A DNA stretch of 64,000 nucleotides from Rugalucina vietnamica. Taxonomy: Eukaryota > Mollusca > Bivalvia > Lucinida > Lucinidae. Under the pieces are notes generated by a model. It did not search any database. It was not told the origin of the DNA and worked only from the letters and a program-made list of their open reading frames with translations. Where the stretch lies: the NCBI GenBank assembly GCA_964017185.1, contig OZ024882.1, positions 40,831,988 through 40,895,987 of the forward strand, written 5' to 3'. The position numbers and the translations under genes were made by a program. Below, piece after piece: positions 52,514-64,000 of the stretch (position 1 is its first letter; every line of letters starts with the position of its first letter).

Positions 52514-52564
52514 TAACTAACCTATCAGGGAATGAGATTAAGTCATGTGACTGCAGTTGTAGCC

Positions 52565-52570
52565 AATAAA
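52565..52570 (+). terminator. Candidate poly(A) signal of kazrin
   Basis: AATAAA 52 bases after the stop codon. Further AATAAA words occur at about 53233 and 54000, so the 3' UTR may be longer and would then include the M1 copy at 52777. Confidence 0.35.
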
Positions 52571-52776
52571 ATTGGAGGATTTTAAAATTGTGATAGTCAA
52601 GTAGCCAATGGTAGTAAAAGACACAAATCATGTGACCTTAAGAAGGAACCAATCAATGAAGTGTTCAGATCAGAGATTACTTGATAAAGATGTGATGTGA
52701 GTACAGATGTAACCTGGATTATCCATTTTCAGATGACAAAGTTTTGCAAAAAACCTGGAACACCAGATATACCAAT

Positions 52777-53004
52777 TGAGCCGCGACGCGAGAAAACCGG
52801 TCTTCGGGGTTTCCGACCAGGTCCGACACAAACCGGCCTGTACAAGCTCAGAAAAGAGCTAGAAGCTTGAAATTTCGGATTTAAGTAGAAGAGGAATTGT
52901 ACTATCCGATTAGCGAAAACAAAGGCGCTGATCAGCTTCGCAGTTTTGATCTGCGCCTTTGTTTTCGCATAGGCCATATTCCCGTTTTCTCACGATGCGG
53001 CTCA
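52777..53004 (+). repeat. M1 MITE copy 15 (3' of kazrin stop)
   Basis: CCGG-type; half of the palindromic core is deleted (CAGCTTCGCAGTTTTGATCT). It could lie within the kazrin 3' UTR if a distal poly(A) site is used. Confidence 0.82.
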
Positions 53005-53137
53005 GTTATTCTTTCAAGAGGTCAATTTTATAGAAATTATGATCATATTTCACATGCTTTATATGGTTTGTCAATTAAGGGTCAAGTGCAGTATATTGTG
53101 ATGTGTCAAGCTAAAAGGAGTTGCTGTGTTTTTTTTT

Positions 53138-53190
53138 CAGCATGACTGAAAAATTGTTGACTGGGACGTTAAACCTTGCTACACACAAAC
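53138..53190 (+). repeat. SINE 3'-end fragment
   Basis: TTGTTGACTGGGACGTTAAA plus a CAAACAAAA tail, matching the 3' end of the SINE at 56165. Confidence 0.5.
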
Positions 53191-54239
53191 AAAAGCTGAA
53201 AAGGATTTTTGGATCCTAAATCAAACGGATGGAATAAAATCATGATTTTTTGTGTAGCATGCAGACAACAACATCATTTTAGCTTGACATTTTTCAGAAT
53301 TCTAATATACATATCTTTTTACTATTGTCTCGAAATTTTTAGCGATATAGATTATGTGATATTTTACTGTTTTAATACAAGGTGTTTATATCCGACTTTG
53401 AAAGTTATTAAGTTATTTAGGTGGTAAAAGTGTTGTAAATTTTATGTCAGCTTACTATTTATCATTATTTGGTTACGTTTTGATGTTCCTAGGACATAGC
53501 TGTATATTTGTAGCGACATTCACCTAAATCTAGCTGTAAATTTGTTCATATCTGTAAATTTTTGTGAGAAGTTTTTTACATTTCTTAACTTTTACTAGAC
53601 TGTTTTACAATTTAACTGCCTAAACGGATTTGCTTGAAATATGGATGACCAGTAACGCACCGCTAGTAACAGTTATACAACTTACAAAAATATTGAATAT
53701 TATAACTGTTCATAATTCTGCTGCCAACCAAGCCTGATTAATCAACATCTGTATTTTAATCTTCATTTTTCATATTTCATACATGACAAAATTTATATCA
53801 GAACATTACACTTCAAAGAGCTTTAATATTCATAAACCAGAATGTGCATCTTTTAGTTGATTAAACATTAAGTATCAGATTCTGCCAACTCCATTTCATT
53901 TTTCAAGAATTTCAAAGTGCAATTTTTCATTCTTGAAGCCTAGAACTACGGCAATTCACATACCATAATTGTCACTCATGGTTTAAGATGGAATGTATCA
54001 AATAAACTTGTCATTTTCAACAAAAAATGATGTCATAGGCATCAGTTTCATACATAATGAAAAACGCACATGCAATATACCTGTATAATACAGATTGCCA
54101 AAAGTTGAAAATTTTCAGTTGCTGTGAAAATATTTTTGTTAGGTTTTCACAAAATCTGGATTCTGGGGAATTTGTTAGCACTACCTCAGTTTAAACATAT
54201 GCCCACAATGTATATTCTGAGCAAAATTACAAAAATATT
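53191..54239. other. Downstream of kazrin, nothing recognised
   Basis: AT-rich. It may contain the distal 3' UTR (AATAAA words at 53233 and 54000). Also 54457-55721: no gene; a degenerate H1 scrap at about 54500. Confidence 0.45.
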
Positions 54240-54456
54240 TGAGTCGCACCATGGGAAAACCAACAATCTGCATAGGCAAAAACAAAGGCGCAGATCAGCT
54301 GATCAGCGCCTTTGTTTTCGCTACTCTGATAGTACAGTTCCTCTTCTACTTAAATCTGAAATTTCAAGCTTCTAGCTCTTTTCTGTGACTGTACAGGCCG
54401 GTTTGTGTCAGACCTGTTTGAAAACCACATTGTTAGTTTTCCCACGAGGCGGCTCA
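54240..54456 (-). repeat. M1 MITE copy 16
   Basis: Reverse orientation; TT on both sides; core collapsed to GCAGATCAGCTGATCAGCGC, a short perfect palindrome. Confidence 0.82.
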
Positions 54457-55721
54457 TTTGTTGCTGTACATGTAATTGGAGCAATTTCAATCTTTATTAT
54501 TAGCCGTTAGAAAAATCTGTATTTGCATGGGCATGTTTCCCTAATGCCTTGAGTTTTAAACAATTTTGAGCAATATCTGTAATCAATTACATGTATCTTC
54601 AATCTTTTTACAATAATCTGCAATATCTCACACTACAAAGGTTCATAAAACTTGTGTTTTATCTTAAAATTTTAATGTGTGTATATTTTAAAAATGCTAC
54701 ATAAGAAATCACTACAATGTATCTATTCTCTTTTTAATTGTTGTATGATGTTGTGTTTGTGACGAAAACTATGTAGTATTTATGGCATTTTAATCAAAAT
54801 TTCACTGTAACAACAGTATTACACAAACTGACAATCTCTTAGTTAAGCAAACAAAAGTTTTGTTTCTGTTTACTCACCCTTAAAATGGCACAAAGTAAAA
54901 ATACACAGCAAACTTTGGGATTGGTACTGTAACACCCTTGATCAATGACATATTCATAGTTTCCAGGAGTTGTCAGTTGGAATAATATCTAACCTTTTGG
55001 AATATCATAAGGCAGCATGGCCTGAATGAGATAATATGAAGCTTAGCAATGAAAATTTCAATAACTATAGGCTACTTTTTAGTTTGACCAGTATGCTTTA
55101 AAAATCGTTTGGGAAGAAAAAATATTGGCTTCAAGTCCATGTTGACAAGGGTAGTGGAAATCGGAAACAAAACTTGCATTTTAACATTATGCTCTTTTAT
55201 GCAAATATTGATTATCGGGTAGTACTGTATTTTTGGCTGATGTTAAGTCAGTCAATTAATTTACAATTTTTACAAGATTCACAGACGTTGTGCTTTACAT
55301 TTTCCTCCTCAGTGCTTCACTTCTATGTCTAAACCCTTAAACTGTCAGTTTCAATGTATCTTAAAATCTTTAAAAAAACTTTTTATCATGATAATGCCTA
55401 CCATCTGGGATAGTAATCTTCATAAAAATACTGTTTGATTGGGAAGTACTTTCTACATGGAAGAAAACAATTTTATGTTATACATGATTGTAGTTGACAA
55501 CTTGAAAGCTGATTCAGGGCTGTTGTGAGAAAAGACATGCTACTAAAATTTGAGTGAACGGAAGAAATAACCCTCAGATTAAGCATAAAAGAATTGATCC
55601 ATTCGAGTTTATTCACAAATTACTGTCTTCATGGGCTGCAAAGCCCAAATTCTTAGAATTTCGACTACAAACTTTGTTCTTACCATCTTGTACATGATGA
55701 TTTAGTTGTCAACTTCTTATT

Positions 55722-55957
55722 TGAGCCGTCTCGTGGGAAAACCAGCAATGTGGTTTCCGAACAGGTCCGACACAAATCAGGCTGTACAGTCGCAGAAGCT
55801 GGCTAGAAGCTTTAAATTTGGGATTTAAGAAGAAGAGGAAGTGTACTATCCATGTAGCGAAAACAAAGGTGCTGATCAGCTTCGCGATTACCGCGAAGCT
55901 GATCTGCGTCTTTGTTTTCGCATATGTAGATTGTTGGTTTTCACACGAGGTGGCTCA
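55722..55957 (+). repeat. M1 MITE copy 17
   Basis: TT on both sides; CCAGCAAT/ATTGTTGG arms; core GATCAGCTTCGCGATTACCG. Confidence 0.84.
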
Positions 55958-56164
55958 TTTCTAACACTTCTTTCAACTTTACTTTTAATTTTACACATAT
56001 TTTACAGTATTACTCTGAGTAATGGCTTATTAATGCTATTGACAAGTAAAATAGTTGTTAAAAATGTTTTGTTGATTTTTACTTTCCAAGAAGTGATTGA
56101 TTGGCACAAGAGTTGGATGCCTTCCAGTGCCACAGTCTCCTTTAGAGCAACATTTTATGGCCAA

Positions 56165-56385
56165 GAGAGCACAGCGGCTTAGTGGTAGGGCATCAGACTA
56201 TGAACCGAGAGGGCCTTTTACTTTGATCCTCACTGGAGGCACCGTGTTGTGTCCTTGAGCAAGGCAGTTAACTCCCCAGAGTACTGGTTAATGCCCAGGA
56301 AGCGGTGGCTCAATCCTGACATGACTGAAAAATTGTTGACTGGGATGTTAAACCTCAATACAAACAATCAAACAATTTTATGGCC
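56165..56385 (+). repeat. tRNA-derived SINE, best preserved copy
   Basis: Head AGCGGCTTAGTGGTAGG, B-box-like word near 56219, central GTCCTTGAGCAAGGCAG, and 3' part TTGTTGACTGGGATGTTAAA followed by a short A-rich tail. The same 3' part occurs alone at 53138-53190. Confidence 0.68.
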
Positions 56386-56518
56386 AATACTGTGAAGCTT
56401 AGGAAGCTGTGGATGTATCTAGGTGTTGCTTGGATGTTAAATGATGGTGCAAAAAAGGTCACTGCAGGTCACATATTCTAATATTTACATTTTTATTGCA
56501 ATCGCTCTAGATGAAAGT

Positions 56519-56550
<32 letters not shown>

Positions 56551-57146
56551 CAGGTGAGCTAATAGTATACCCATGCTCCGGCGTCCATCCGTCGTCGTCC
56601 ATCCGTCCGTCCACCATTTTTAGCTCACCTGAGCTGAAGGCTCACAGGTGAGCTTATAGTATACCCATGCTCCGTCGTCCGTCCGTCGTCCGTCCGTCCG
56701 TCGTTCACAATTTCAAAGATCTTCTCCTCTGAAACCGCTGGGCCAATCAAAGCCAAACTTCATGTGGAGCATCCTTAGGAAGGGGGAACGAAAGTTTATA
56801 TAAATGGTCCAGGTCACATGACCAAGATGGCCGCCATGGCTATAAATAGCAAAAACCTTTAAAAATCTTCTTCTCCAGAACCAGTGGGTTGATTTCCACG
56901 AAACTTGGTATGTAGCATCTGGGACGCGGGCCCATCATAGTTTATATAAATCATGACCCTAGGATGACCTTGACCTATTTTACGGCAAGGTCAACTTAGG
57001 TCGCCAATGCATTTGAATGGGAAAAAATGGTAAAATGCTATTTAATGGGTAAAACTTACTGGGAATAGGCAAATGGACAGAAGATTAATGTTAATGGAAA
57101 ATTTTAGCCCCTGGGGGGTTGTCTGCCCCTGCCGCGGGGCTATATA

Positions 57147-59279
57147 AAGGGTGTTAAGAAAGTTAGTTCCGCACAAAAATTGATTTCCTGATAGCTTGAC
57201 TTCAATGCTTCGAAATCAAAAATGAAAAACCAGGCTTTTATTTGGATGCTTATGAAATGATAAAAGCAAAGAAGTATTAAATTGGATGCATGATCAAGAA
57301 ACAAATGGCCATCAAACAGTGGCACCCATTTTCTAACCCTTGAACTTTTACACAAAAATGGGGGTATAGTAGAAAATATCTTAGCCATGCTTAGACCAAT
57401 GTGTAAAAATCCTCTATGATTTAATAAATGAAGACTAAATGGGCTAGTTATTCGCGTTTTATAATAGTTTTGGGATATCTTCAATTATAAACCTGCAAAG
57501 AAAAATCAAATGTCAAAATCTTTACATGTACTTTTTAGCTCACCTGAGCCGAAGGCTCACAGGTGAGCTTATAGTATACCCATGCTCCGGCGTCCGTCCG
57601 TCGTCCGTCGTCCGTCCGTCCGTGGTTCACATTTTCAAAGATCTTCTCCTCTGAAACCGCTTGGCCAATCAAAGCCAAACTTCATGTGGAGCATCCATAG
57701 GAAGGGGGAACGAAAGTTTATATAAATGGTCCAGGTCACATGACCAAGATGGCCGCCATGGCTATAAATAGCAAAAACCTTTAAAAAATCTTCTTCTCCA
57801 GAACCAGTGGGCCGATTTCCACGAAACTTGGTATGTAGCATCGGGGACGTGGGCTTATCATAGTTTATATAAATCATGACCCTTGGATGACCTTGACATA
57901 TTTTACGGCAAGGTCAACTTAGGTCCCCAATGCATTTGAATGGAAAAAAATGGTAAATTGCTATTTAATGGGTAAAAGTTACTGGGAATAGGCAAATGGA
58001 CAGAAGATTAATGTTAATGGAAAATTTTAGCCCCTGGGGGTTGTCTGCCCCTGCCCCAGGGCTATATACATGTATATTTCCACAATAATGTAACATCTTC
58101 TTTCCAGAAACCGCATGGCCAATCAAAGCCAAACTTCATATGAAGCATCCTTCTGAAGGGGGAAAGAAAGTATTTATAAATGGTCAAGGTCACATGATCA
58201 AGATGGCCACCATGGCTATAAATAGAAAAAACCTTTAAAAATCTTCTTCTTCAGAACCAGAAGGCCAATGATTTTGAAACTTGGTGTGAAGCATCAGTGA
58301 CTGGAGCTCTAGAAAGTTTATATAAATCATGACCCTGGGATGACCTTGACCTATTTTACGGCAAGGTCAACATAGGTCGCTCATGCATTTGAATGGGGAA
58401 AAGTGTTAAAATGTCATTTGTAGGGAAAAACTTGCAGGAAATGGGCAAATGGACTTAAGATTGATGATTCTGAAAAAATTTGGACCCCAGGGGTATGTGA
58501 GCCCCCACCACGGGGCAATATACATGTATATTACAGTGATATTCAAAGATCTTCTTCTCTGAAACTGCTTGGCCAATCAAAGCCAAACTTTATGAGGAGC
58601 ATTATTAGGAAGTGGGAATGAAAGTGTATATAAATGGTCATGGTCACATGACCAAGATGGCTGTCATGGCTATAAATAGCAAAAACCTTTAAAAATCTTT
58701 TCCTCCAGAACCAGAAAGCCTATGATTTTGAAACTTGGCATGCATCAGGCAATGGAGCTCTACAAAGTTTATATAAATCGTGACCCTTTGATGACCTTGA
58801 CCTATTTTACGGCAAGGTCAACTTAGGTCGCCCATGCATTTGAATGGGGAAAATTGTTAAAATGTCATTTGAAGGGCAAAACTTGCAGTAAATTGGCAAA
58901 TGGACTGCACTTTTATGTTTTCAAAAAGAAATTGACTCCAGGGGTTGCTCTGACCAAGCCCTGGGGTTATATACATGGATATTACCATTCTAGTCAAACA
59001 AGTTTATTGGTATATATATCTCGAGTTTCAGGTGAGCGTTTACAGGACCATTGGTCCTCTGGTTTTTACAAAAAATCGAATTATTCCAGAATTTGTGAAA
59101 TATAGTATCCTTAGAAAATATACATCTGTGAAGCAACTCGATGTAAGACGGTGTCAACTTTTATATTGTATCTGCGAAAACAACATTTTAATGGAAAATG
59201 AATCATTTAATACGTTTTTGTCTATAAAATGTTTTCAAATCATGTGGTAAACTGCGGAACGAACTTTCTTAACACCCTT
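57147..59279. mobile_element. TA-flanked TIR element C, inserted in B
   Basis: TIR AAGGGTGTTAAGAAAGTT at the left and its inverse AACTTTCTTAACACCCTT at the right (one mismatch over 27). TA lies on both sides, and the intact monomer reads through CTATATACATG at this point. The superfamily is probably Tc1/mariner, from the TA. Its interior is non-coding and contains element D. Confidence 0.82.
57536..59062 (+). mobile_element. Satellite-bearing element D, inserted in C
   Basis: Complete head, CGTCCGTC microsatellite, about three monomers and 3' hairpin GGACCATTGGTCCTCTGG, all lying between the two TIRs of element C. Confidence 0.8.
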
Positions 59280-61697
59280 TACATGTATATGACCATAATA
59301 TTGAAACATCTTCTTCTCTGAAACCGCTAGGCCAATCAAAGCCAAACTTCATGTGGAGCATTCTTGGGAAAGGGGAATGAAAGTTTATATAAATGGTCAA
59401 GGTCACATCACCAAGATGGCCGCCATGGCTATAGCAAAAACGTTTAAAAATCTTCTTCTTCAGAACCAGAAGGCCTATGATTTTGAAATCTGGGAATGGA
59501 GCTCTACAAAGTTTATATAAATCATGACCCTGGGATGACCTTGACCTATTTTACGGCAAGGTCAACTTAGGTCTCCCATGCATTGGAATGGGAACAAATA
59601 GGAAAATGTAATTAAATGGCAGAAAACTTGCTAGAAATGAGCAAATGGACAGAAGATTTATGTTTAAGAAAATATTTTGGGCCCAGGGGGTTGTCTGCCC
59701 CTGCCCCGGGGCTATATACATGTATATGACCATAATATTCAAACATCTTCTTCTCTGAAACCGCTAGGCCAATCAAAGCCAAACTTTTTGTGGAGCATCC
59801 TTAGGAAGAGGGAATGAAAGTTTATATAAATGGTCAAGGTCACATGATCAAGATGGCTGCCATGGCTATAAATAGCAAAAACGTTTAAAAATCTTCTTCT
59901 TCAGAACCAGAAGGCCTATGATTTTGAAACTTGGTGTGAAGCATCTGGGAATGGAGCTCTACAAAGTTTATATAAATTATGACCCTGGGATGACCTTGAC
60001 CTATTTTACGGCAAGGTCAACTTAGGTCTCCCATGCATTGGAATGGGAACAAATAGGAAAATGTAATTAAATGGCAGAAAACTTGCTAGAAATGAGCAAA
60101 TGGACAGAAGATTTATGTTTAAGAAAATATTTTGGGCCCAGGGGGTTGTCTGCCCCTGCCCCGGGGCTATATACATGTATATGACCATAATATTCAAACA
60201 TCTTCTTCTCTGAAACCGCTATGCTAATCAAAGCCAAACTTTTTGTGGAGCATCCTTAGGAAGAGGGAATGAAAGTTTGTATAAATGGTCAAGGTCACAT
60301 GACCAAGATGGCCGCCATGGCTATAAATAGCAAAAACGTTTAAAAACCTTCTTCTTCAGAACCAGAAGGCCTATGATTTTGAAACTTGGCATGAAGCATT
60401 AAGGAACGTAGGTCTACAAAATTTATATAAATCATGACACTGGGATGACCTTGACCTATTTCATGGCAAGGTCAACTTAGATCGCCCATGCATTTGAATG
60501 GAGAAAATTGTTAAAATGTCATTTGAAGGACAAAACTTGCAGTTAATTGGCAAATGGACTGAATTTTTATGATTTGAAAAAGACATTGACTCCAGGAGTT
60601 TTTCTGACCCTGCCCTAGGGTTATATACATGCATTTTACCATTCTAGTCTAACAAGTTTATTGGTACATGTATATATCTCAGGTCTCAGGTGAGCGTTTA
60701 CAGGACCATTGGTCCTCTGGTCAAAGATCTTCTTCTCTGAAACCGCTTGGCCAATCAAAGCCAAATTTTATATGAAGCATCTATAGGAAGGGGGAACCAA
60801 TGTGTATATAAGAAATCTAGGTCACATGACCAAGATGGCCGCCATGCCCATATATGGTAAAAACTCTTCAAAAATCTTCTTCTCCAGAACCGGTGGACTG
60901 ATTTCAACGAAACTTGACTTGAAGCATCGATGGCTCAAGCACTACAATGTATATATAAATCATGACCCTGTGGTGACCTTGACCTATTTTATGGCAAGGT
61001 CAACATAGGTCGCTAATGCATTTGAATGGGGAAAACTTTTAAAATGTCATTTAAAGTGAAAGTCTTGCAGGAAATGGGCAGTAGGACTGAATATTAATGA
61101 TTCTGAAAAAAATTGGACCCGAGGGGCTCATGTGCCCCTACCCCAGGGCAATATACATGTATATCTCCATAATATTCAAACGTCTTCTCCTCTGAAACCG
61201 CTTGGCCAAACAAAGCCAAATTTTATGTGAAGCATCTATAGAATGGGGGAATCAATGTATATATAAATAATCTAGGTCACATGACCAAGATGGCTGCCAT
61301 GCCCATATGGTAAAAACCCTTCAAAAATCTTCTTCTCCGAAACTGGTGGACTGATTTCAGAGAAACTTGGTATGAAGTATTGATGGCTAAAGTACTACAG
61401 TGTGTATATAAATCATGACCCTGTGGTGACCTTGACCTATTTTACGACAAGGTCAACGTAGGTCGCCTATGCATTTGAATGGGGAAAACTTTTAAAAAGT
61501 CATTTGAGGTGAAAATCTTGCAGGAAATGGTTAGTAGGACTGAATATTAATGATTCTGAAAAAAGTTGTACCCAAGGGCTTATATGGCCCCACCCCGGGG
61601 CAGTATACATGTATATTAACATAATATTCAAAAATCTTCTCCTCTGAAACTGCTTGGCCAATTATAGCCAAATTTTATGTGAAGCATCCATAGGATG

Positions 61698-61905
61698 CAT
61701 ACATGTGATGAGTTTGAAATGGGCATCAGGGAGATTTTTCCTTCATTTCAGGGAGATTTTTGAAAAATGTATAGAATATATAGGAAAATTCTTGGTTCAT
61801 TTCAGGGAGATTTTGAATTTTTGTGAAAAAGTGGTACATTTTAGACAAATTTTGCCACTCATTTCCTGGAGTCTCCCTGATGATGAGGGAGGTATCACAT
61901 GTATG
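61698..61905. mobile_element. CATACATGTGAT-type MITE inserted in A
   Basis: Ends CATACATGTGAT and ATCACATGTATG. AGGATG duplicated on both sides (61692-61697, 61906-61911). Internal direct repeats of CAGGGAGATTTT. The same family is at 37340-37565. Confidence 0.78.
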
Positions 61906-62222
61906 AGGATGGGGGAACCAATGTGTATATTAATAATTTAGGTCACATGACCAAGATTGCCGCCATGCCCATATATGGCAAAAACCCTTCAAAAATCTTC
62001 TTCTCTTAAACCAATAGACTGATTTCAAGGAAACATGGCGTGAAGCATCGATGGCTAAAGTACTCCAATGTGTATATAAATCATGACCCTGTGATGACCT
62101 TGACCCAGTTTATGGCAAGGTCAACATGTGTTGCCCATGCATTTGAATGGGGTTAAATACCATAATATTCAAACATGTTTATTGGTATATGCAGCAGATC
62201 TCAGGTGAGCATTTACAGGACA

Positions 62223-62844
62223 GCCGAATGTTTTTCATCATCCAGTGAAAGCTAAAATCTGAATTTTGAGTGGAATGGTTCAAGCTAGCACACACACATA
62301 GACTGTGATTGGTCCATTCTCTGTTACTATTTTATTGAATGGAAACAATTTTCATGTGGTTTGGTAGCAAGGCTGCTTGAGATGCCTTAAGTCATGAAGT
62401 CCAGCAAGGTCTTCTATGGATAATGTTCTCACATCTTCTATTGTCAGTCGGATTGGAATTTGGACATAGAAAGAACTAAAGTGGAAAATCTTGTGACTTT
62501 AATGATTCTCTGATTTATAACATGAAACAAACAAGTATTCATCAGTTTCTGTTTTATATTTTTTATCTTTTTTTTTTCTTTACAAGTTTCCATGTCAAAA
62601 ATAAATTAAGGGTTCAAAACGCCAGATAATATATCTGGCTTTGTAAGACTGTACATTAAACAATCTGAAAATATGCAGTGTACCAGTTATCCAGAGACAA
62701 CCAACATGTCTGAGTACAACCAATGCAGATGAATTCAATAAGCAACAAATAGAGAGTGAATATCTGCCTGGGAACAACGTGCAATGGATCATTCTGACCT
62801 GTGATAAGTTGTTCCTAGATGGGTAGTTGCACCCAACAGCCTTA
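62223..62844. other. Intergenic, nothing recognised
   Basis: AT-rich with a T-run at 62570. Also 63082-63588 and 63808-64000: AT-rich, with no gene or named repeat. Confidence 0.5.
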
Positions 62845-63081
62845 TGAGCCTCGTCGCGAGAAAACCGGTCTTCGGGAGTTCCGACCAGCTCCAACATAAA
62901 CCAGCCTGTACAGTCACAGAAACAGGCTAGAAGCTTGAAATTTCGGATTTAAGAAGAAGAGAAATTGTACTATCCGTGTAGCGAAAACAAAGGCGCTAAT
63001 CAGCTTCACGGTTACCGCGAAGCTGATCTGCGGCTTTGTTTTCGCATAGGCAAAAATCTGGTTTTCTCACGATGCGGCTCA
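62845..63081 (+). repeat. M1 MITE copy 18
   Basis: TA on both sides; CCGG-type; core near-perfect (AATCAGCTTCACGGTTACCG). Confidence 0.84.
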
Positions 63082-63588
63082 TATGGATCTGTGTGTATCT
63101 TTGTTATTCACATTGATTGTCCCTTGATAACTAGTGTGTTCTTGGCAAAACGAAAAAAAATCAAATCCCATTATCTTAATACAGTATGTGGTTAACGATT
63201 TGAGGCAGTAATGTTCAAAATAAAATCAATAATCAATGAAAAGTCAAAAAAGGAAAACTTGGGACGGAATGTTAAAACCTTGGAAATATTTACAAGAAAT
63301 CAAATCATTGTAAAGCACAAAATTCAAATAAAATCACATGCATATCATAAGCAATAAAATGTCTTAAAAACAGATAAAAAAATCGATCAAAAACTTGGAT
63401 TCATACAGTTGTCAAAGACGTTTTGGTACAAATGAATGAAATTTACAGTATGTAAAATCATGAATTGATGAAATATGCTGAACATTTTGGTAGTCAACAG
63501 CATGATCCATTCAAAAATCTTAAAATCACATACCCAATGCAGTGATGTGTAATTGTATAACTAAACACCGCTGAGCCAATGTTATATA

Positions 63589-63807
63589 TGAGCCACATTA
63601 TGAGAAAACCAACAATGTGGTTTCAGAACAGGTCTGACTCAAACTAGCCTGTACAGTAACAGGAGAGCGCTAGAGGTTTGAAATTTAGAATATAAGTAGA
63701 AGAGGAATCATACAATCTGCATATGCGAAAACACGGTAACCGCGAAGCTGGTCTGCGCCTTTGTTTTCGCATATGCAGATTGTTGGTTTTCTCATGGGGT
63801 GGCTCAT
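63589..63807 (+). repeat. M1 MITE copy 19, rearranged core
   Basis: CCAACAAT-type ends, but the left half of the core is replaced by CAATCTGCATATGCGAAAAC, the exact reverse complement of the right arm (GTTTTCGCATATGCAGATTG). Confidence 0.82.
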
Positions 63808-64000
63808 GCTTTTGACAAGAAATGAAGAATTCAAAACATCAAATCAAACCACATAAGTCGTTCAGCAATCTTTGAAAAGACTTCAAATATTTAAATTCAA
63901 CTTGAGCAAACATGAAATTATGCATTAAAATGTTATGGGAAATAGCCTGAATAGCTGGGAAGGTTGCATTTAGTTCATGCGAAGAAGTGCAAATAAGTAA

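Larger units (their letters stand above)
56621..60720 (+). mobile_element. Satellite-bearing element B, inserted in A
   Basis: Complete head (TAGCTCACCTGAGCTGAAGG), microsatellite, monomers and 3' hairpin end (GGACCATTGGTCCTCTGG at 60703-60720). It sits between the TTTT of A's head region and A's first monomer, so the bases on either side read on as in intact copies. It is interrupted by element C. Confidence 0.75.
56527..62222 (+). mobile_element. Satellite-bearing element A (outer host of the nest)
   Basis: Head at 56527, then microsatellite to 56620. It is interrupted by element B and resumes at 60721 (TCAAAGATCTTCTTCTC) with further ~450-bp monomers, ending CTCAGGTGAGCATTTACAGG near 62222 where the terminal hairpin is lost. 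Monomers carry ACCAAGATGGCCGCCATG and several AGGTCA words. A MITE interrupts it at 61698-61905. Confidence 0.72.

Noticed and set aside
57140..57484. 114-codon - strand frame at the end of element C as a mariner transposase
   Set aside because: I could not match it to a transposase domain; it includes the TIR and looks non-coding.

Overview
This is a repeat-rich animal nuclear genome window. It is intron-dense, with GT-AG introns, tRNA-derived SINEs, a LINE, a DIRS-type element and many small TIR and fold-back elements. The repeat repertoire suggests a mollusc, probably a bivalve. That is my recognition of repeat styles and is not proven here; the species cannot be read from the sequence.

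The only host gene I can support is the kazrin (KAZN) orthologue on the + strand. Its 14 coding exons run from 3419 to 52513. Their summed length is 2,487 nt, all exon phases join, and the product is 828 residues: an N-terminal region, a long coiled coil, a Lys/Arg/Ser-rich segment, three SAM domains and a basic, Ser-rich tail. Upstream of 3419 and downstream of about 52.6 kb I see only repeats and unassigned sequence.

The introns carry a layered set of mobile elements. Intron 1 (23 kb) holds an L1-like LINE on the - strand at 5.6-10.7 kb, split by a 188-bp MITE. It also holds a satellite-bearing element at 16.6-19.5 kb that is itself interrupted by a 1,335-bp TIR element, and a Harbinger-like element at 23.9-24.6 kb. 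Intron 3 begins with two fold-back elements, one a 110-bp perfect palindrome rich in CRE sites. It then holds a convergent pair of intact-looking transposon genes: a SWIM/YqaJ nuclease on + and a spliced THAP-DDE transposase on -. Intron 4 holds a 944-bp element flanked by TTAA. Intron 8, which splits the first SAM domain, holds a complete-looking 5.9-kb DIRS-like element with inverted terminal repeats and an internal complementary region. Introns 12 and 13 hold another satellite-bearing element and a CpG-rich element. Downstream of the gene, 56.5-62.2 kb is a nested stack of satellite-bearing elements.

About twenty copies of one ~235-bp palindromic-core MITE, called M1 here, lie throughout the window. 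Many short open frames are only the translation of M1 or of satellite monomers. They are not genes.
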